A DNA stretch of 64,000 bases, taken from positions 124,001 to 188,000 of the forward strand of contig JAHBWZ010000006.1 of assembly GCA_019636755.1 (NCBI GenBank). The letters run 5' to 3'. The DNA comes from Phycisphaeraceae bacterium. Its GTDB lineage: Bacteria > Planctomycetota > Phycisphaerae > Phycisphaerales > SM1A02. The stretch's first letter is position 1. Each line of letters opens with the position of its first letter. The notes under the pieces were generated by a model, which saw nothing but the letters and a program-made list of their open reading frames with translations, had not been told where the DNA came from and searched no databases. Position numbers and translations under genes: made by a program. This document shows positions 1-8,751 of the stretch, one piece after another.

Positions 1-692
1 AACGGATTGAGGTGCTTGCGGAGAATCTTGGCGGCCTCCACGACCACCATTTCCGGCGTGCACGTCTCATTCGTCCAGACATCCAGGATCAGCCGGTCGA
101 AGTTCGTTTTCTGGCCGACGCGGGTGTCCTCCACGCGGTACCGCACCCGCTGCACCGGCGAGAACACGGCGTCGATCGGAATCACGCCGATCTCCATCTC
201 CTCGGCGCCTTCAAGCTGGGCGGAGGCAGGCTGGTAGCCACGCCCCTTCGCCACCGTCATCTCGCACTCGAAATCCACCTCGGCAGTGAGGGTCGCGATG
301 ACGTGGTCCGGATTGTGGATCTCGACCCGGGTGTCCGCCTCGATCAGGTCGGCGGTCACGTCGCCGGGACCGGTGGCCGCGAGCCGAAGGGTCCGCTGCT
401 CATCGCCGTCCAGGCTGACGACCAGCCCCTTCATGTTCAGGATGATGTCGGTGACGTCCTCGGCGACGCCGGGAAGCGTGGAGAACTCGTGCTCCACGCC
501 GGTGATCCTGGCGCGGATCACCGCGCTCCCCTCCACGCTGGAGAGCAGGATGCGCCGCAGCGCATTGCCGACAGTCGTGCCGAAGCCGCGTTCGAACGGC
601 TCGACGATGAACCGCGAGAAGGTCCGCGTGCGGGACGCCCGATCGATCTCAACCCGGGCCGGAAGTTCCAGACCGCGCCAACGAACATGCAT
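1..692 (-). CDS. rpoA: RNA polymerase subunit alpha, N-terminal part (runs off window)
   Basis: This encodes the alpha subunit of RNA polymerase, which nucleates core assembly and, through its C-terminal domain, contacts upstream promoter DNA and activators. About 230 codons are visible before the window edge, covering essentially the N-terminal assembly domain; the C-terminal domain lies outside. The diagnostic stretch FERGFGTTVGNALRRILLSS is near residue 35, followed by EGSAVIRARITGVEHEFS. I chose the ATG at 692, giving MHVRWRGLELPARVE. It is the last gene seen of the ribosomal operon. The 183 bases between it and rpsK contain no rpsD, which sits here in many bacteria. Confidence 0.97.
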   Translation of the reverse strand, partial: MHVRWRGLELPARVEIDRASRTRTFSRFIVEPFERGFGTTVGNALRRILLSSVEGSAVIRARITGVEHEFSTLPGVAEDVTDIILNMKGLVVSLDGDEQRTLRLAATGPGDVTADLIEADTRVEIHNPDHVIATLTAEVDFECEMTVAKGRGYQPASAQLEGAEEMEIGVIPIDAVFSPVQRVRYRVEDTRVGQKTNFDRLILDVWTNETCTPEMVVVEAAKILRKHLNP

Positions 693-875
693 GAGAGGTC
701 ATCCTGATCCGGCAGTGGCGAATCCGGCGGGCGCCGGAAAGAGCTTGCCCTGGGAGCACGGTTCGGCGGCGTCCTGCCGGACTGGCACCGCGTTCCTTCT
801 GTCCCTGGGCGATCCTTCGAGTCGAAGTGAATCGCGGGCGCTTCCGACCGCGATCCGGAGAGTCGGTCCGTCCGG

Positions 876-1253
876 TCAGACCCGCCGCTTCTTGCGGGGG
901 CGGCAACCGTTGTGCGGAATCGGCGTGTGGTCCTCCAGGGCCGTCACATGGAGCCCGGACTGCTCCAGCGCCGTGACCGCGGACTCGCGTCCCTGTCCAG
1001 GTCCCTTGATATGGACCTCGACCTCCCGCATCCCGGTCCGGCGCGCCTTTGTGGCGCACTTCTCCGCCGCGCGGGTCGCGGCGAAGGGCGTGGACTTGCG
1101 CGATCCCTTGAATCCCACGGTGCCCGCGGAGTCCCAGCAGATCGTCTCGCCGTTCAGATCGGTGATCGTGATGATGGTGTTGTTGAACGTCGACTTCACG
1201 TGGGCGATGCCCTTGACGACGTTCTTCCGCACCTTGGCTTTCTTCGTGGCCAT
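876..1253 (-). CDS. rpsK: 30S ribosomal protein S11
   Basis: S11 is a platform protein of the small subunit that binds 16S rRNA and helps shape the mRNA exit region. The 125-residue product has the usual length. It shows the family core [20 protein letters not shown], the [13 protein letters not shown] block and the closing [13 protein letters not shown]. It lies between rpsM (58 bases upstream) and rpoA, the usual alpha-operon order except that rpsD is not next to it. Confidence 0.98.
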   Translation of the reverse strand: MATKKAKVRKNVVKGIAHVKSTFNNTIITITDLNGETICWDSAGTVGFKGSRKSTPFAATRAAEKCATKARRTGMREVEVHIKGPGQGRESAVTALEQSGLHVTALEDHTPIPHNGCRPRKKRRV

Positions 1254-1310
1254 GCTTCCAGCTTCTCTTCGCGTTCAAGCCGCCCGACGCCGCAGCATCG
1301 AGGCGGGAAA

Positions 1311-1688
1311 TCAGCCCTTCACGCCCTTCTTGCCCGCAACCGTCTTCTTCCGGCCCTTGCGCGTCCGGGCGTTGCACCGGGTCCGCTGCCCCCGGACGGG
1401 GAGGCCGCGGCGGTGTCGATCGCCCCGGTACGCGCGGATGTCGCGCAGCCGCTGGATGTTCTGGGAGACCTGCCGTCGGAGCGCGCCCTCGACCAGATGC
1501 TCCTGGTCGATGATGCCCGCGATCTGCGCGATCTCCTGGTCATTCAGGTCGCTGGCGCGGCGATCGGGATCGATGCCCGCCGCCGAGAGGATGTCGTCCG
1601 CGATCTTCGGGCCGATGCCGTAGATGTACCGCAGCGCGTAGCGGATCTTCTTGCGTTCCGGAATGTCGATGCCGGCGATTCGGGGCAT
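1311..1688 (-). CDS. rpsM: 30S ribosomal protein S13
   Basis: S13 sits in the head of the small subunit and contacts P-site tRNA and the B1 bridges to the large subunit. The 125-residue protein begins [15 protein letters not shown] and carries the helix-two-turn-helix core with [12 protein letters not shown]. It ends in the basic tail containing [19 protein letters not shown], the family signature. The gene starts 25 bases downstream of the rpmJ stop and is clearly part of the same transcript. Confidence 0.98.
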   Translation of the reverse strand: MPRIAGIDIPERKKIRYALRYIYGIGPKIADDILSAAGIDPDRRASDLNDQEIAQIAGIIDQEHLVEGALRRQVSQNIQRLRDIRAYRGDRHRRGLPVRGQRTRCNARTRKGRKKTVAGKKGVKG

Positions 1689-1713
1689 GTCCAGTACCTT
1701 GCTGAGTCGCGTC

Positions 1714-1830
1714 TCACCCCTGCCGCTGCTTCAGGCGGGGATTCTTCTTGTTGATGACGAACCGCTTGCCGCGCCGGATCACGATCTGGCAGTCCTTCGT
1801 ACGGCGCTTCACACTGCTTCGAACCTTCAT
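1714..1830 (-). CDS. rpmJ: 50S ribosomal protein L36, cysteine-poor (zinc-free) form
   Basis: L36 is the smallest large-subunit protein and binds 23S rRNA. I chose the ATG at 1830, which gives the standard 38-residue protein starting [10 protein letters not shown] and ending NPRLKQRQG; longer readings in this frame add a non-family leader. The usual zinc-binding set (three Cys and one His) is reduced to a single Cys in [10 protein letters not shown], so this is the C-minus type that needs no zinc. It lies between infA and rpsM, behind a 17-base tandem repeat. Confidence 0.93.
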   Translation of the reverse strand: MKVRSSVKRRTKDCQIVIRRGKRFVINKKNPRLKQRQG

Positions 1831-1900
1831 CGCGTTCCCTGCCTTGCCTGCCGGTCGCTGCCGGTGCCTCGTTCTCCGGTCGTTCCCCCGTCCCCCGGTT

Positions 1901-1985
1901 CCCGTCCTCACTGCCGGCCCGTCTTCACTGCCGGCCCGTCCTCACTGCCGGCCCGTCTTCACTGCCGGCCCGTCTTCACTGCCGG
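1901..1985. repeat. 17-bp tandem repeat, five copies
   Basis: Five adjoining copies of a 17-base unit (plus strand cccgtcctcactgccgg, with one C/T variable position) occupy 1901-1985. Copies start at 1901, 1918, 1935, 1952 and 1969. The last copy contains the infA stop codon (TGA, read at 1978-1976 on the minus strand), so the array forms the infA-rpmJ spacer of the transcript. I see no open frame of family type in it. Confidence 0.95.
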
Positions 1986-2191
1986 TAGGTAATCCGCCCC
2001 TTCGTCATGTCGTACGGGCTGACCTCGACCTTCACCTTGTCACCCGGAAGGATGCGGATGAAGAACTTCCGCATCCGGCCGCTGACGTAGGCGAGGATCT
2101 CCTGACCGTTCTGGAGCCGGACCTTGAATCGAGCGTCCGGCAGTGCCTCGGTGACCTCGGCTTCCAGTTCGATCTTCTCCTCCTTGGCCAT
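1976..2191 (-). CDS. infA: Translation initiation factor IF-1
   Basis: IF-1 is a small OB-fold protein that occupies the ribosomal A site during initiation and supports IF-2 and IF-3. The 71-residue product has the typical length and the motifs [37 protein letters not shown] and a C-terminal RITYRQ. It lies between secY and rpmJ. The adk and map genes that often separate secY from infA are absent from the 164-base spacer. Its stop codon falls in a 17-base tandem repeat. Confidence 0.97.
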   Translation of the reverse strand: MAKEEKIELEAEVTEALPDARFKVRLQNGQEILAYVSGRMRKFFIRILPGDKVKVEVSPYDMTKGRITYRQ

Positions 2192-2355
2192 CGTGCGTCA
2201 GCGTCCAATGCCTCGCCGTGTCGGGCGGAAGCGAACCGGGAAGGATACCAGATCGGTCGATACCGTCAATCGACGGGCGGACGCGCCAGCAGCGCCCGGG
2301 CCGACCCGGACGGGCCGCGCGGCCAGCGCCGACCCGGTGTCCGGCACCCGCGGCA

Positions 2356-3771
2356 TCATCGGCGGCCGCTCCGGATCCGGGGTGCCCGGCCCCCACCCTC
2401 GCCGCCCGAGAGGAACCCGGCGTAGTTCCGCATCAGGAGGTTGGCCTCGATGCGCTGCACGAGGTCCAGGCCCACGCTCACGACGATCAGCAGACCGGTT
2501 CCGCCCAGGAAGCTGGAGACGTTGAGCGGGATCTGCATCTGCCGGGAGAGCATGACGGGAATCACCGCGATGACCGCGAGGAAGCCGGCCCCGACGTAGG
2601 TGATCCGCTCCACCACCGTCTCCAGGTACGCCGCGGTCCGGGGTCCCGGGCGGAGTCCCGGGATGAAACTGCCGTTGTCGCGGAGCTGCCGCGCCATGTC
2701 ATCCGGGCTGAAGACGACCGTGGTCCAGAAGTACGAGAAGAAGTAGATCAGGACGATCTCGAGGAGGATGTACGGATACGTCCCCATCGTGAAGTTCTGG
2801 CTCAGGAAGATGGTGACCGAAGCCCACCATCCCTCCGACCCCGACGCGGTGGCCGACGACGACAGGTATCCGAAGAACGCCGACGGGAAGATCATCAGCG
2901 AACTGGCGAAGATGATCGGCATGACGCCGGCGTGGTTGATCCGCAGCGGGAGGTAGTGCCGACCGCCGCCATAGACCTTCCGGCCCCGGGTGTGCCTCGC
3001 CTGCTGGATCGGGATCCGGCGCTGGGCGACGGTGATCAGGATTGCGCCGGCGACCACGAAGACGAACGCGAGCATCAGGAACAGCAGGCCCGCCGGCCCG
3101 AGCACGGCATCGTCCTGGGTGGACATGCTGAAGTTCTGCGTGATCCACTGCACCGCGAACGGCATCCCGGAGATGATCCCCGCGGTCAGGATGATCGAGA
3201 CGCCGTTGCCGATGCCGTACTTGTCGATCTGCTCGCCGAGCCACATGAGGAACACGCTGCCCGCGGTCAGGCTGGTGATCCCGGCCATGTAGTAGAGGAA
3301 GAACGAGACCGGGTTCGCACGGATCGCCGGTTCGATCAGGCCGTTGGAGGAGAGGAAGCTCAGCCACATCGTCCCCTGGATCAGGCACATGAAGACGGTG
3401 GCGTAGCGCGTCCACTCCGTGATCTTCGCCTGTCCCTGGGCGCCCTCCTTGCGCAGCTCCTGCAGGCGGGGCACGGCGGTCTGGAGCAGCTGGAAGATGA
3501 TCGATGCCGTGATGTACGGCATGATGCCCAGGCCGAAGATCGTCGACTGGCTGAACGAACCGCCGGAGAAGATGGCGGCGTACGTCAGGAACTTGCCGAA
3601 CCCCGTCTCCGCGGTCGCGGCATCCTGGGCGAACTCGATGAGGCTCGCCTGGTCCACGCCGGGAATCGGGACCCAGAACCCGATCCGGTAGACGATCAGC
3701 ACACCCAGCGTGAAGAGCACGCGGTTGCGCAGTTCGGGAATCCGGAAGATGTTGACGAAGGCTTGCAGCAT
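2356..3771 (-). CDS. secY: Protein translocase subunit SecY
   Basis: SecY is the channel of the general protein export machinery in the inner membrane. The 471-residue product is slightly longer than usual. It shows the expected ten hydrophobic segments, with GLGIMPYITASIIFQLL in the second and a conserved RKEGAQGQ cytoplasmic loop. The cytoplasmic loop QQARHTRGRKVYGG and the segment INHAGVMPIIFASSL follow, and the C-terminal part has DLVQRIEANLLMRNY. The extra C-terminal tail is Gly/Arg-rich. It follows rplO by 24 bases, its standard position in the spc operon. Confidence 0.98.
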   Translation of the reverse strand: MLQAFVNIFRIPELRNRVLFTLGVLIVYRIGFWVPIPGVDQASLIEFAQDAATAETGFGKFLTYAAIFSGGSFSQSTIFGLGIMPYITASIIFQLLQTAVPRLQELRKEGAQGQAKITEWTRYATVFMCLIQGTMWLSFLSSNGLIEPAIRANPVSFFLYYMAGITSLTAGSVFLMWLGEQIDKYGIGNGVSIILTAGIISGMPFAVQWITQNFSMSTQDDAVLGPAGLLFLMLAFVFVVAGAILITVAQRRIPIQQARHTRGRKVYGGGRHYLPLRINHAGVMPIIFASSLMIFPSAFFGYLSSSATASGSEGWWASVTIFLSQNFTMGTYPYILLEIVLIYFFSYFWTTVVFSPDDMARQLRDNGSFIPGLRPGPRTAAYLETVVERITYVGAGFLAVIAVIPVMLSRQMQIPLNVSSFLGGTGLLIVVSVGLDLVQRIEANLLMRNYAGFLSGGEGGGRAPRIRSGRR

Positions 3772-3795
3772 GCCGTGATCCGGACAGGGGTCGGT

Positions 3796-4287
3796 TCAGC
3801 CCTTCGTCTTTGCCGGGCGCTCGCGGCGCCACTTCGGCTTGACGATTTCCGTCACCGAGCCGCCGGCCGCCTCGATCTTCGATCGCGCGCTCGCCGAGAA
3901 CTTCTCTGCGGTGACGTGGAACTTCTTGGAAACCTCGCCCTCTCCGAGAATCTTGACCGGCCGCTTCGTGTCGCGGATCAGCCCGTGGCTGTGCAGGGTC
4001 TCCGCGGTCACCGTCGCGCCGTCGTCGAACCGTCCCTCCAGCAGCTGGAGGTTGACGATGGAATACTCGGTGCGGAAGTCCGCATTCGAGAATCCGCGCT
4101 TCGGCAGGCGGCGCTGCAGCGGCATCTGCCCGCCCTCGAAATACACCTTGTCGGAGGCGCCCGAGCGCGACCCGGCGCCCTTGTGGCCTCGACCGCTCGT
4201 CTTGCCGCTGCCGCTGCCCCGACCGCGCCCCACGCGCTTGCGGCGCCGGTTCGCATCGGTCAGGCAGGTGATCTCATGGATCATCAT
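3796..4287 (-). CDS. rplO: 50S ribosomal protein L15
   Basis: L15 is an assembly protein of the large subunit that binds 23S rRNA. I chose the ATG at 4287 because an AAGGA ribosome-binding site lies 8 bases upstream and the protein then starts MMIHEITCLTDANRRRKRVG, as in the family; a start at 4308 would add seven unmatched residues. The product of 163 residues has the Gly-rich, basic N-terminal segment (GRGRGSGSGKTSGRGHKG) and the GGQMPLQRRLPKRGFSN core. It directly follows rpsE; rpmD (L30), normally between them, is missing. Confidence 0.96.
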   Translation of the reverse strand: MMIHEITCLTDANRRRKRVGRGRGSGSGKTSGRGHKGAGSRSGASDKVYFEGGQMPLQRRLPKRGFSNADFRTEYSIVNLQLLEGRFDDGATVTAETLHSHGLIRDTKRPVKILGEGEVSKKFHVTAEKFSASARSKIEAAGGSVTEIVKPKWRRERPAKTKG

Positions 4288-4400
4288 GGGAAAGTTCCTT
4301 CCATCCATCGGGCCGGGTGTCGCCGGCCGTCGTCCCCCGAGTCAGTATCCAGATTCCTTCGGTCAGGACCCTCGCGGCCTCGTGCCGCGCCGGGTCCGCA

Positions 4401-4991
4401 TCATGACTGTCCGGCCGACGCGGGCTCGGCCGCGTGCTCTCCGCCGGCCGACTGCCGGCGGAGGAAGGCGGCGCCGCGCTCGACCGCGACCTCGGTGTCC
4501 GTCGGCTCCAGCGTCACGCCGCGAAGCTGCTCGACGGCCTCGCGCGTCTGGAGCTGCTCCATCGCGTCGATCACGGCCTTGACCAGGTTCTTGGAGTTCG
4601 TCGAGCCGTAGCACTTGGTCAGGCAGTCGGCGACCCCGGCCAGTTCAAGCGGGGCGCGGACCGACGCGCCGGCGATGACGCCGGTTCCGGGTGACGCCGG
4701 GATCAGCCGCACGCGGCACGCCCCGAACCGTCCGGTGACTTCGTGCGGAATCGTGGTGCCGACGAGCGGGAAGCGGCGCATCCGGCGCTTCGCCTCCTTC
4801 TGCGCCTTCTCGATCGCCTGCGGGACCTGGTTCGCCTTGCCGTACCCGATTCCGACGCTGCCCTGCCGATCACCGACGACGACCAGCGCCGAGAAACTGA
4901 AGCGCCGGCCACCCTTGACCGTGGCCGCGGTGCGGAAGACGCCGACCGTGGTCGACCCGATACCGGGAGAATCGTCGAAGAAGTCTGCCAT
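4401..4991 (-). CDS. rpsE: 30S ribosomal protein S5
   Basis: S5 lies at the mRNA entry side of the small subunit and affects decoding fidelity. The 196-residue protein contains the double-stranded-RNA-like domain near residues 20-75 (RTAATVKGGRRFSFSALVVV, VGIGYGKANQVPQAIEKA). Then comes the second domain with LIPASPGTGVIAG and a typical TNSKNLVKA segment. An Ala/Gly/Glu-rich tail of about 25 residues extends beyond the family core. It is between rplR and rplO; L30 is not encoded downstream of it. Confidence 0.97.
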   Translation of the reverse strand: MADFFDDSPGIGSTTVGVFRTAATVKGGRRFSFSALVVVGDRQGSVGIGYGKANQVPQAIEKAQKEAKRRMRRFPLVGTTIPHEVTGRFGACRVRLIPASPGTGVIAGASVRAPLELAGVADCLTKCYGSTNSKNLVKAVIDAMEQLQTREAVEQLRGVTLEPTDTEVAVERGAAFLRRQSAGGEHAAEPASAGQS

Positions 4992-5062
4992 CGCGTGACC
5001 TGACCTGTCCTGTCCTCTGCGCCGGCGCGGGTCCGTTGCCCGCGATCCGGACGCGTGTCAAC

Positions 5063-5425
5063 TCAGAAACTCAATCCGCCCTTTCGCGCACCGTCGGCCA
5101 GGGCCTTCACGCGGCCGTGGTACCGGAACCCGTTCCGATCGAAGACGACTGCCTCGATCCCGGCCTGACGAGCCCGGGTCGCGAGCGCCTCTCCGACCTG
5201 CGTCGCCGCGCCGCAGTTGCCTCCGCGGTCGGTCTTCGACGCCTTCTCGTTGGTCGATGCCGACACCAGCGTCTGGCCGGTGAGGTCGTCGATGATCTGC
5301 GCGTACATGTGCTTCGCGCTGCGGAAGACGGTCAGGCGGGGCCGGGCCGGCACACCGAAGATCGTTCGGCGGATGCCTCGCCGGCGGCGCCCGCGCCGCG
5401 TCTGCTTCAACTGGATCGTCTTCAT
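5063..5425 (-). CDS. rplR: 50S ribosomal protein L18
   Basis: L18 helps bind 5S rRNA to the large subunit. The 120-residue protein has the usual length, a strongly basic N-terminus ([15 protein letters not shown]) and the core motifs [20 protein letters not shown] and [20 protein letters not shown]. It ends in ARKGGLSF, as is standard. It lies between rplF and rpsE in the conserved spc order. Confidence 0.98.
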   Translation of the reverse strand: MKTIQLKQTRRGRRRRGIRRTIFGVPARPRLTVFRSAKHMYAQIIDDLTGQTLVSASTNEKASKTDRGGNCGAATQVGEALATRARQAGIEAVVFDRNGFRYHGRVKALADGARKGGLSF

Positions 5426-5489
5426 ATCGCTGCCTGCTGCCTTTCGAGGTCGGAGGGCCGGAACGGAATCCGGCGGGAACGGATCCGGA

Positions 5490-6047
5490 TCACGATCCGA
5501 ACGCCTTGCCTTCCTTGCGGATGATCTGCTCGTTGCTGTACTTGATGCCCTTGCCGTTGTAGGGCTCCGGCGGGCGCTTCGACCGGACGACCGCGGCGAA
5601 CTGCCCGACCGCCTGCCGGTCCGGGCCGGTGATGGTGATCACCTGTCCGGCGATCTGGAACTTCACGCCGTCCGGCGGCGTCATCTCGATCGGGTGGCAG
5701 TAGCCGATGTTCAGCTTCAGTTTCGATCCGGCCGCCTGCGCGTTCCAGCCCACGCCGACGACCTCCAGGTCCTTGCGGAATCCCTTCGACACGCCGTCGA
5801 TCATGTTGTTGATCCGGGCGCGGACCGTGCCCCAGTACGCGCGCGCCTGGCGGCTGTTCTGGTGCGCTTCGGGCAGCGTGCAGTGCACGCGCCTGCCGCC
5901 GTCCTCCAGCGCCACGGTCACTTCCGGGCGCCATTCGTAGGCCAGCCGCCCCTGCGGCCCCTCGGCGCGGATCGTCCGCGACGCGGGCTCCAGGGAGACC
6001 TTCACGCCGGACGGAACGGTGATGGGCTTCTTTCCGATTCGCGACAT
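5490..6047 (-). CDS. rplF: 50S ribosomal protein L6
   Basis: L6 lies near the GTPase-associated centre of the large subunit. The 185-residue product has the two repeated L6 domains. It starts [17 protein letters not shown] and has the C-terminal signature [20 protein letters not shown]. The order rpsH-rplF-rplR is canonical, with a 19-base gap to rpsH. Confidence 0.98.
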   Translation of the reverse strand: MSRIGKKPITVPSGVKVSLEPASRTIRAEGPQGRLAYEWRPEVTVALEDGGRRVHCTLPEAHQNSRQARAYWGTVRARINNMIDGVSKGFRKDLEVVGVGWNAQAAGSKLKLNIGYCHPIEMTPPDGVKFQIAGQVITITGPDRQAVGQFAAVVRSKRPPEPYNGKGIKYSNEQIIRKEGKAFGS

Positions 6048-6066
6048 CGTCCTACCTCGCTCCGCC

Positions 6067-6465
6067 TTACATCACGACGGCGATGACTTCGCCGCCGACC
6101 TTCTCGGTGCGCGCCCGGCGATCGCTCATCACACCACGGCTGGTGGACACGATCGCCACGCCGAGCCCCTGCTGCGGCCGCGGCAGATCACGGTTGCCGC
6201 GATAGACGCGACAGCCCGGCTTGGAAACGCGGTCGATCCGGTGGATCAGGTTCTCGCCGCGCGCGCCGTACTTCAGCCGCACGTTGAGTACCCCCTGACG
6301 CCCGTCGTCGATCACGTCGAATCCCTCGATGTAGCCCTCGTCCACGAGGACCTGGGCGACACCACGGTTCAGCTTGTTGTTCATGCACCGGACGCTCGTG
6401 GCCTGGTTCCGCACAGCATTGCGGATCCGGGTGAGCATATCGGCGGTGAGATCCTGTAGAGACAT
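6067..6465 (-). CDS. rpsH: 30S ribosomal protein S8
   Basis: S8 binds the central domain of 16S rRNA and, in enteric bacteria, is the translational repressor of its operon. The 132-residue protein starts MSLQDLTADMLTRIRNA and ends with the family block QGLGVAIVSTSRGVMSDRRA. A 30-base gap separates it from rpsN upstream. Confidence 0.98.
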   Translation of the reverse strand: MSLQDLTADMLTRIRNAVRNQATSVRCMNNKLNRGVAQVLVDEGYIEGFDVIDDGRQGVLNVRLKYGARGENLIHRIDRVSKPGCRVYRGNRDLPRPQQGLGVAIVSTSRGVMSDRRARTEKVGGEVIAVVM

Positions 6466-6495
6466 CCTGGGCTCCGGTCCAACTGGCCTTCGGGC

Positions 6496-6681
6496 TCACC
6501 AGCTCGCCTTGCGCATGCCGGGGACGAGCCCGCGCAGCGCCAGTTCACGCAGAACGATGCGGCTGACACCGAACTTCCTGTACACGCCGCGGGCACGTCC
6601 GGTGATCTGGCACCGGCTCTGCTTCCGCGTCGAGAACTTCGGTTCACGCTTCATCTTGGCAAAGACACGCTTGCTCGCCAT
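6496..6681 (-). CDS. rpsN: 30S ribosomal protein S14, short form without zinc ligands
   Basis: S14 is a head protein of the small subunit. At 61 residues it has the length of the short (type Z) form and its C-terminal signature [13 protein letters not shown]. The two CxxC pairs expected in that form are gone: the segment around residues 22-42 reads [18 protein letters not shown], with one Cys only. It is therefore probably zinc-independent, like L36 in this operon. It follows rplE by 51 bases. Confidence 0.95.
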   Translation of the reverse strand: MASKRVFAKMKREPKFSTRKQSRCQITGRARGVYRKFGVSRIVLRELALRGLVPGMRKASW

Positions 6682-6732
6682 GTACGATCCTCTCCGCCGA
6701 CACCGGCTTCACTGCCGTGCGGCCTGGCATAC

Positions 6733-7329
6733 CTACTTCGATTCCTGCTCCCCGCGACGGACGAACGGCATGCCGATCTCCCGCAGGACAAAGAGACTCT
6801 TCTTCGGATCCGAGTTCCGGAAGACGATGTTGATGTGCATTCCGTGGCTGAACGTCACGTTCGCCATGTTGATCTCCGGCCAGACCGCCTGCTCGGTCAG
6901 GCCGAGGGAATACGTGCCGCCCTTGTCGAACGCCGTGTCCTTCACGCCGCGGAAGTCCTTGATCCGGGGCGTGGCCAGGTTGATCAGGCGATCGAGGAAG
7001 TGCCACATCCGGTCGCGGCGGAGCGTGACCATGAACGCGGACGGCGATCCCTCGCGGACCTTGAAGTTCGCAACCGACCGCTTCGCACGGATCAGGATCG
7101 GCTTCTGACCGCTGATCGTCGTGAGCGTGCTCTGGACGGTCTCGGCGATCTCGGGCTTGAGCTTCTGGTTCTCGAGGAACCGGCCCACGCCGCAGTTCAC
7201 GACGACCTTGAGAAGCCGCGGGGCGGCCATCCGGTTGTCGAGTCCGAACTCCTTCATCGCTGCGGGGAGCACGTTCTCCTCGTAGATCGACTGAAGGCGG
7301 GGCTTCTCGCGTGTTCGTTGCGAAACCAT
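6733..7329 (-). CDS. rplE: 50S ribosomal protein L5
   Basis: L5 binds 5S rRNA in the central protuberance and contacts P-site tRNA and S13. I prefer the ATG at 7329 (MVSQRTREKPRLQ), giving 198 residues; an in-frame ATG at 7353 would add eight residues with no family match. Family motifs are RLLKVVVNCGVGRFLENQK, KPILIRAKRSVANFKVREG and the block DRMWHFLDRLINLATPRIKD. It lies between rplX and rpsN in canonical order. Confidence 0.96.
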   Translation of the reverse strand: MVSQRTREKPRLQSIYEENVLPAAMKEFGLDNRMAAPRLLKVVVNCGVGRFLENQKLKPEIAETVQSTLTTISGQKPILIRAKRSVANFKVREGSPSAFMVTLRRDRMWHFLDRLINLATPRIKDFRGVKDTAFDKGGTYSLGLTEQAVWPEINMANVTFSHGMHINIVFRNSDPKKSLFVLREIGMPFVRRGEQESK

Positions 7330-7427
7330 CGTTCCTGCATCCTCCCGCCGCATCCGGCGGGCTCATGAGTCCTGTTCATCCGGGGAGGCGTCGGCGCCTC
7401 GCCGTCACTGCCTTCGACCGCTCCCGT

Positions 7428-7766
7428 TCACCGATCGGCCGTCGCCTTCTTCAGTACGTGGAGCTTCGATCCGCCCCGCGCGGCGACGCGGACCTTCGAA
7501 CCGTCCGGCTTTGTCTCGAACCGCACGCGGGTCGGACGGCCGTCCACCACCGGACTGACGTTGCTGATGTGGATCGGCATCTCGCGACGCACCATCCGAC
7601 CCTGCGGATTCTGCTGGGTCGGCTTCATGTGCCTGACGCGGACGTTCACGCCCTGCACGACCACCCGGTCCCGGTCCGGCAGCACGCGAAGCACGGTGCC
7701 CGTGGTCCCGCGATCATTGCCCGCGGTCACGATGACGCTGTCGCCCTTGACGATATGACGAGCCAT
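7428..7766 (-). CDS. rplX: 50S ribosomal protein L24
   Basis: L24 is one of the two assembly-initiator proteins of the large subunit. The 112-residue product has an N-terminal KOW motif (KGDSVIVTAGNDRGTTGTVL). It is followed by the block VNVRVRHMKPTQQNPQGRMV and the segment PIHISNVSPV, all typical. Its start codon is one base beyond the rplN stop, so the two are probably translationally coupled. Confidence 0.97.
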   Translation of the reverse strand: MARHIVKGDSVIVTAGNDRGTTGTVLRVLPDRDRVVVQGVNVRVRHMKPTQQNPQGRMVRREMPIHISNVSPVVDGRPTRVRFETKPDGSKVRVAARGGSKLHVLKKATADR

Positions 7767-7767
7767 C

Positions 7768-8154
7768 TCAGATCACCTCCGACGCGAGCGACACGATCTT
7801 CATGTAGTTCTTCTCGCGCAGCTCGCGGGCAACGGCACCGAAGATCCGGGTGCCCTTGGGATTGCCGTCCTCGTTCACGAGCACGCATGCATTCGAGTCG
7901 AAGCGGACGTAGGAGCCGTCGGACCGCCGCGTCGGGTACTTCGTCCGCACGATCACGGCCTTGACCTTGTCGCCCGCCTTGACGTCGCCGTTCGGCAGCG
8001 CCTTCTTGACGGAGCAGACGACACGGTCACCGACGCCGACCGCCCGTCGCGTGAACCGGCCCCGGGCGGTCGAGCCGCCGAGGATGCCGATCACCGCGAC
8101 GACCTTCGCGCCGCTGTTGTCTGCCACTTCGAGCCTGGATTCTCTCTGGATCAT
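7768..8154 (-). CDS. rplN: 50S ribosomal protein L14
   Basis: L14 lies at the subunit interface and forms bridges with 16S rRNA. The 128-residue protein starts [19 protein letters not shown] and has the conserved [20 protein letters not shown] block. It ends with [15 protein letters not shown], a typical close. It is placed between rpsQ and rplX as usual. Confidence 0.98.
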   Translation of the reverse strand: MIQRESRLEVADNSGAKVVAVIGILGGSTARGRFTRRAVGVGDRVVCSVKKALPNGDVKAGDKVKAVIVRTKYPTRRSDGSYVRFDSNACVLVNEDGNPKGTRIFGAVARELREKNYMKIVSLASEVI

Positions 8155-8199
8155 TCACTGACACTCCGCGGACCAGTCCGCCGTTCGAGCCGTCCGCGT

Positions 8200-8520
8200 T
8201 CAGGACTTCCGCGAGGCCGTCCCCTCGCCCACGACCCGGATCACGACCCAGCTCTTCGTGCGGGAGATCGGCCGGCACTCGGCGATCTCGACGCTGTCGC
8301 CCACCTTCGACACGTTGCCCTCGTCGTGGACGGCGAGCACGGTCTTGCGGCGGATGAACTTGCCGTACTTCGGATGACGGACCTGGTAGCGGATGGCCAC
8401 CTTCCGCGTCTTGTCGCACGCGCTGGACTCGACCACGCCGATCCGGCGCGGCGAGTTCTCGGGAATCTGGATCTCTTTCAGATGAGCCACGGCCTTCTGA
8501 CCTTTCTTCGCGGCGGGCAA
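8200..8520 (-). CDS. rpsQ: 30S ribosomal protein S17
   Basis: S17 is an OB-fold, primary 16S rRNA-binding protein. The 106-residue product is a little longer than typical (80-90) because of an N-terminal basic leader of about 20 residues. The core is clear: [39 protein letters not shown] and [19 protein letters not shown]. It starts ten bases after the rpmC stop. Confidence 0.97.
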   Translation of the reverse strand: MPAAKKGQKAVAHLKEIQIPENSPRRIGVVESSACDKTRKVAIRYQVRHPKYGKFIRRKTVLAVHDEGNVSKVGDSVEIAECRPISRTKSWVVIRVVGEGTASRKS

Positions 8521-8530
8521 GCCCGTCCGA

Positions 8531-8734
8531 TCACGCCTTCACCTTCGCGCCCGACTTCACGCGCCGCTCGGTCAGCAGCCGCGCGATGTCGCGGCGGAGC
8601 ACACCGAACTGCGAGGTGTCCTGAATCTTCTCCGTCACGGCCTGCGTGCGGAGTTCGAACTGCCGCTTCCGCAGGCGACCGACCTCGATGTCGATCTCCT
8701 CGATACTGAGCTTCCTGGCGTCCCTGGCCTTCAT
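8531..8734 (-). CDS. rpmC: 50S ribosomal protein L29
   Basis: L29 surrounds the polypeptide exit tunnel and is part of the docking site for trigger factor and SRP. I chose the ATG at 8734 ([14 protein letters not shown]) because a GGGAGG sequence lies nine bases upstream. The in-frame ATG at 8755 overlaps the rplP stop but adds seven unmatched residues. The resulting 67-residue protein is two helices with the usual [11 protein letters not shown] and [10 protein letters not shown] motifs. Confidence 0.95.
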   Translation of the reverse strand: MKARDARKLSIEEIDIEVGRLRKRQFELRTQAVTEKIQDTSQFGVLRRDIARLLTERRVKSGAKVKA

Positions 8735-8751
8735 CGCGCATCGCCTCCCGA

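Noticed and set aside
2218-4611. Open frame of about 800 codons on the plus strand opposite secY, rplO and rpsE
   Set aside because: It mirrors well-conserved ribosomal genes on the other strand; long antisense frames are normal at this GC content and its product is compositionally biased.
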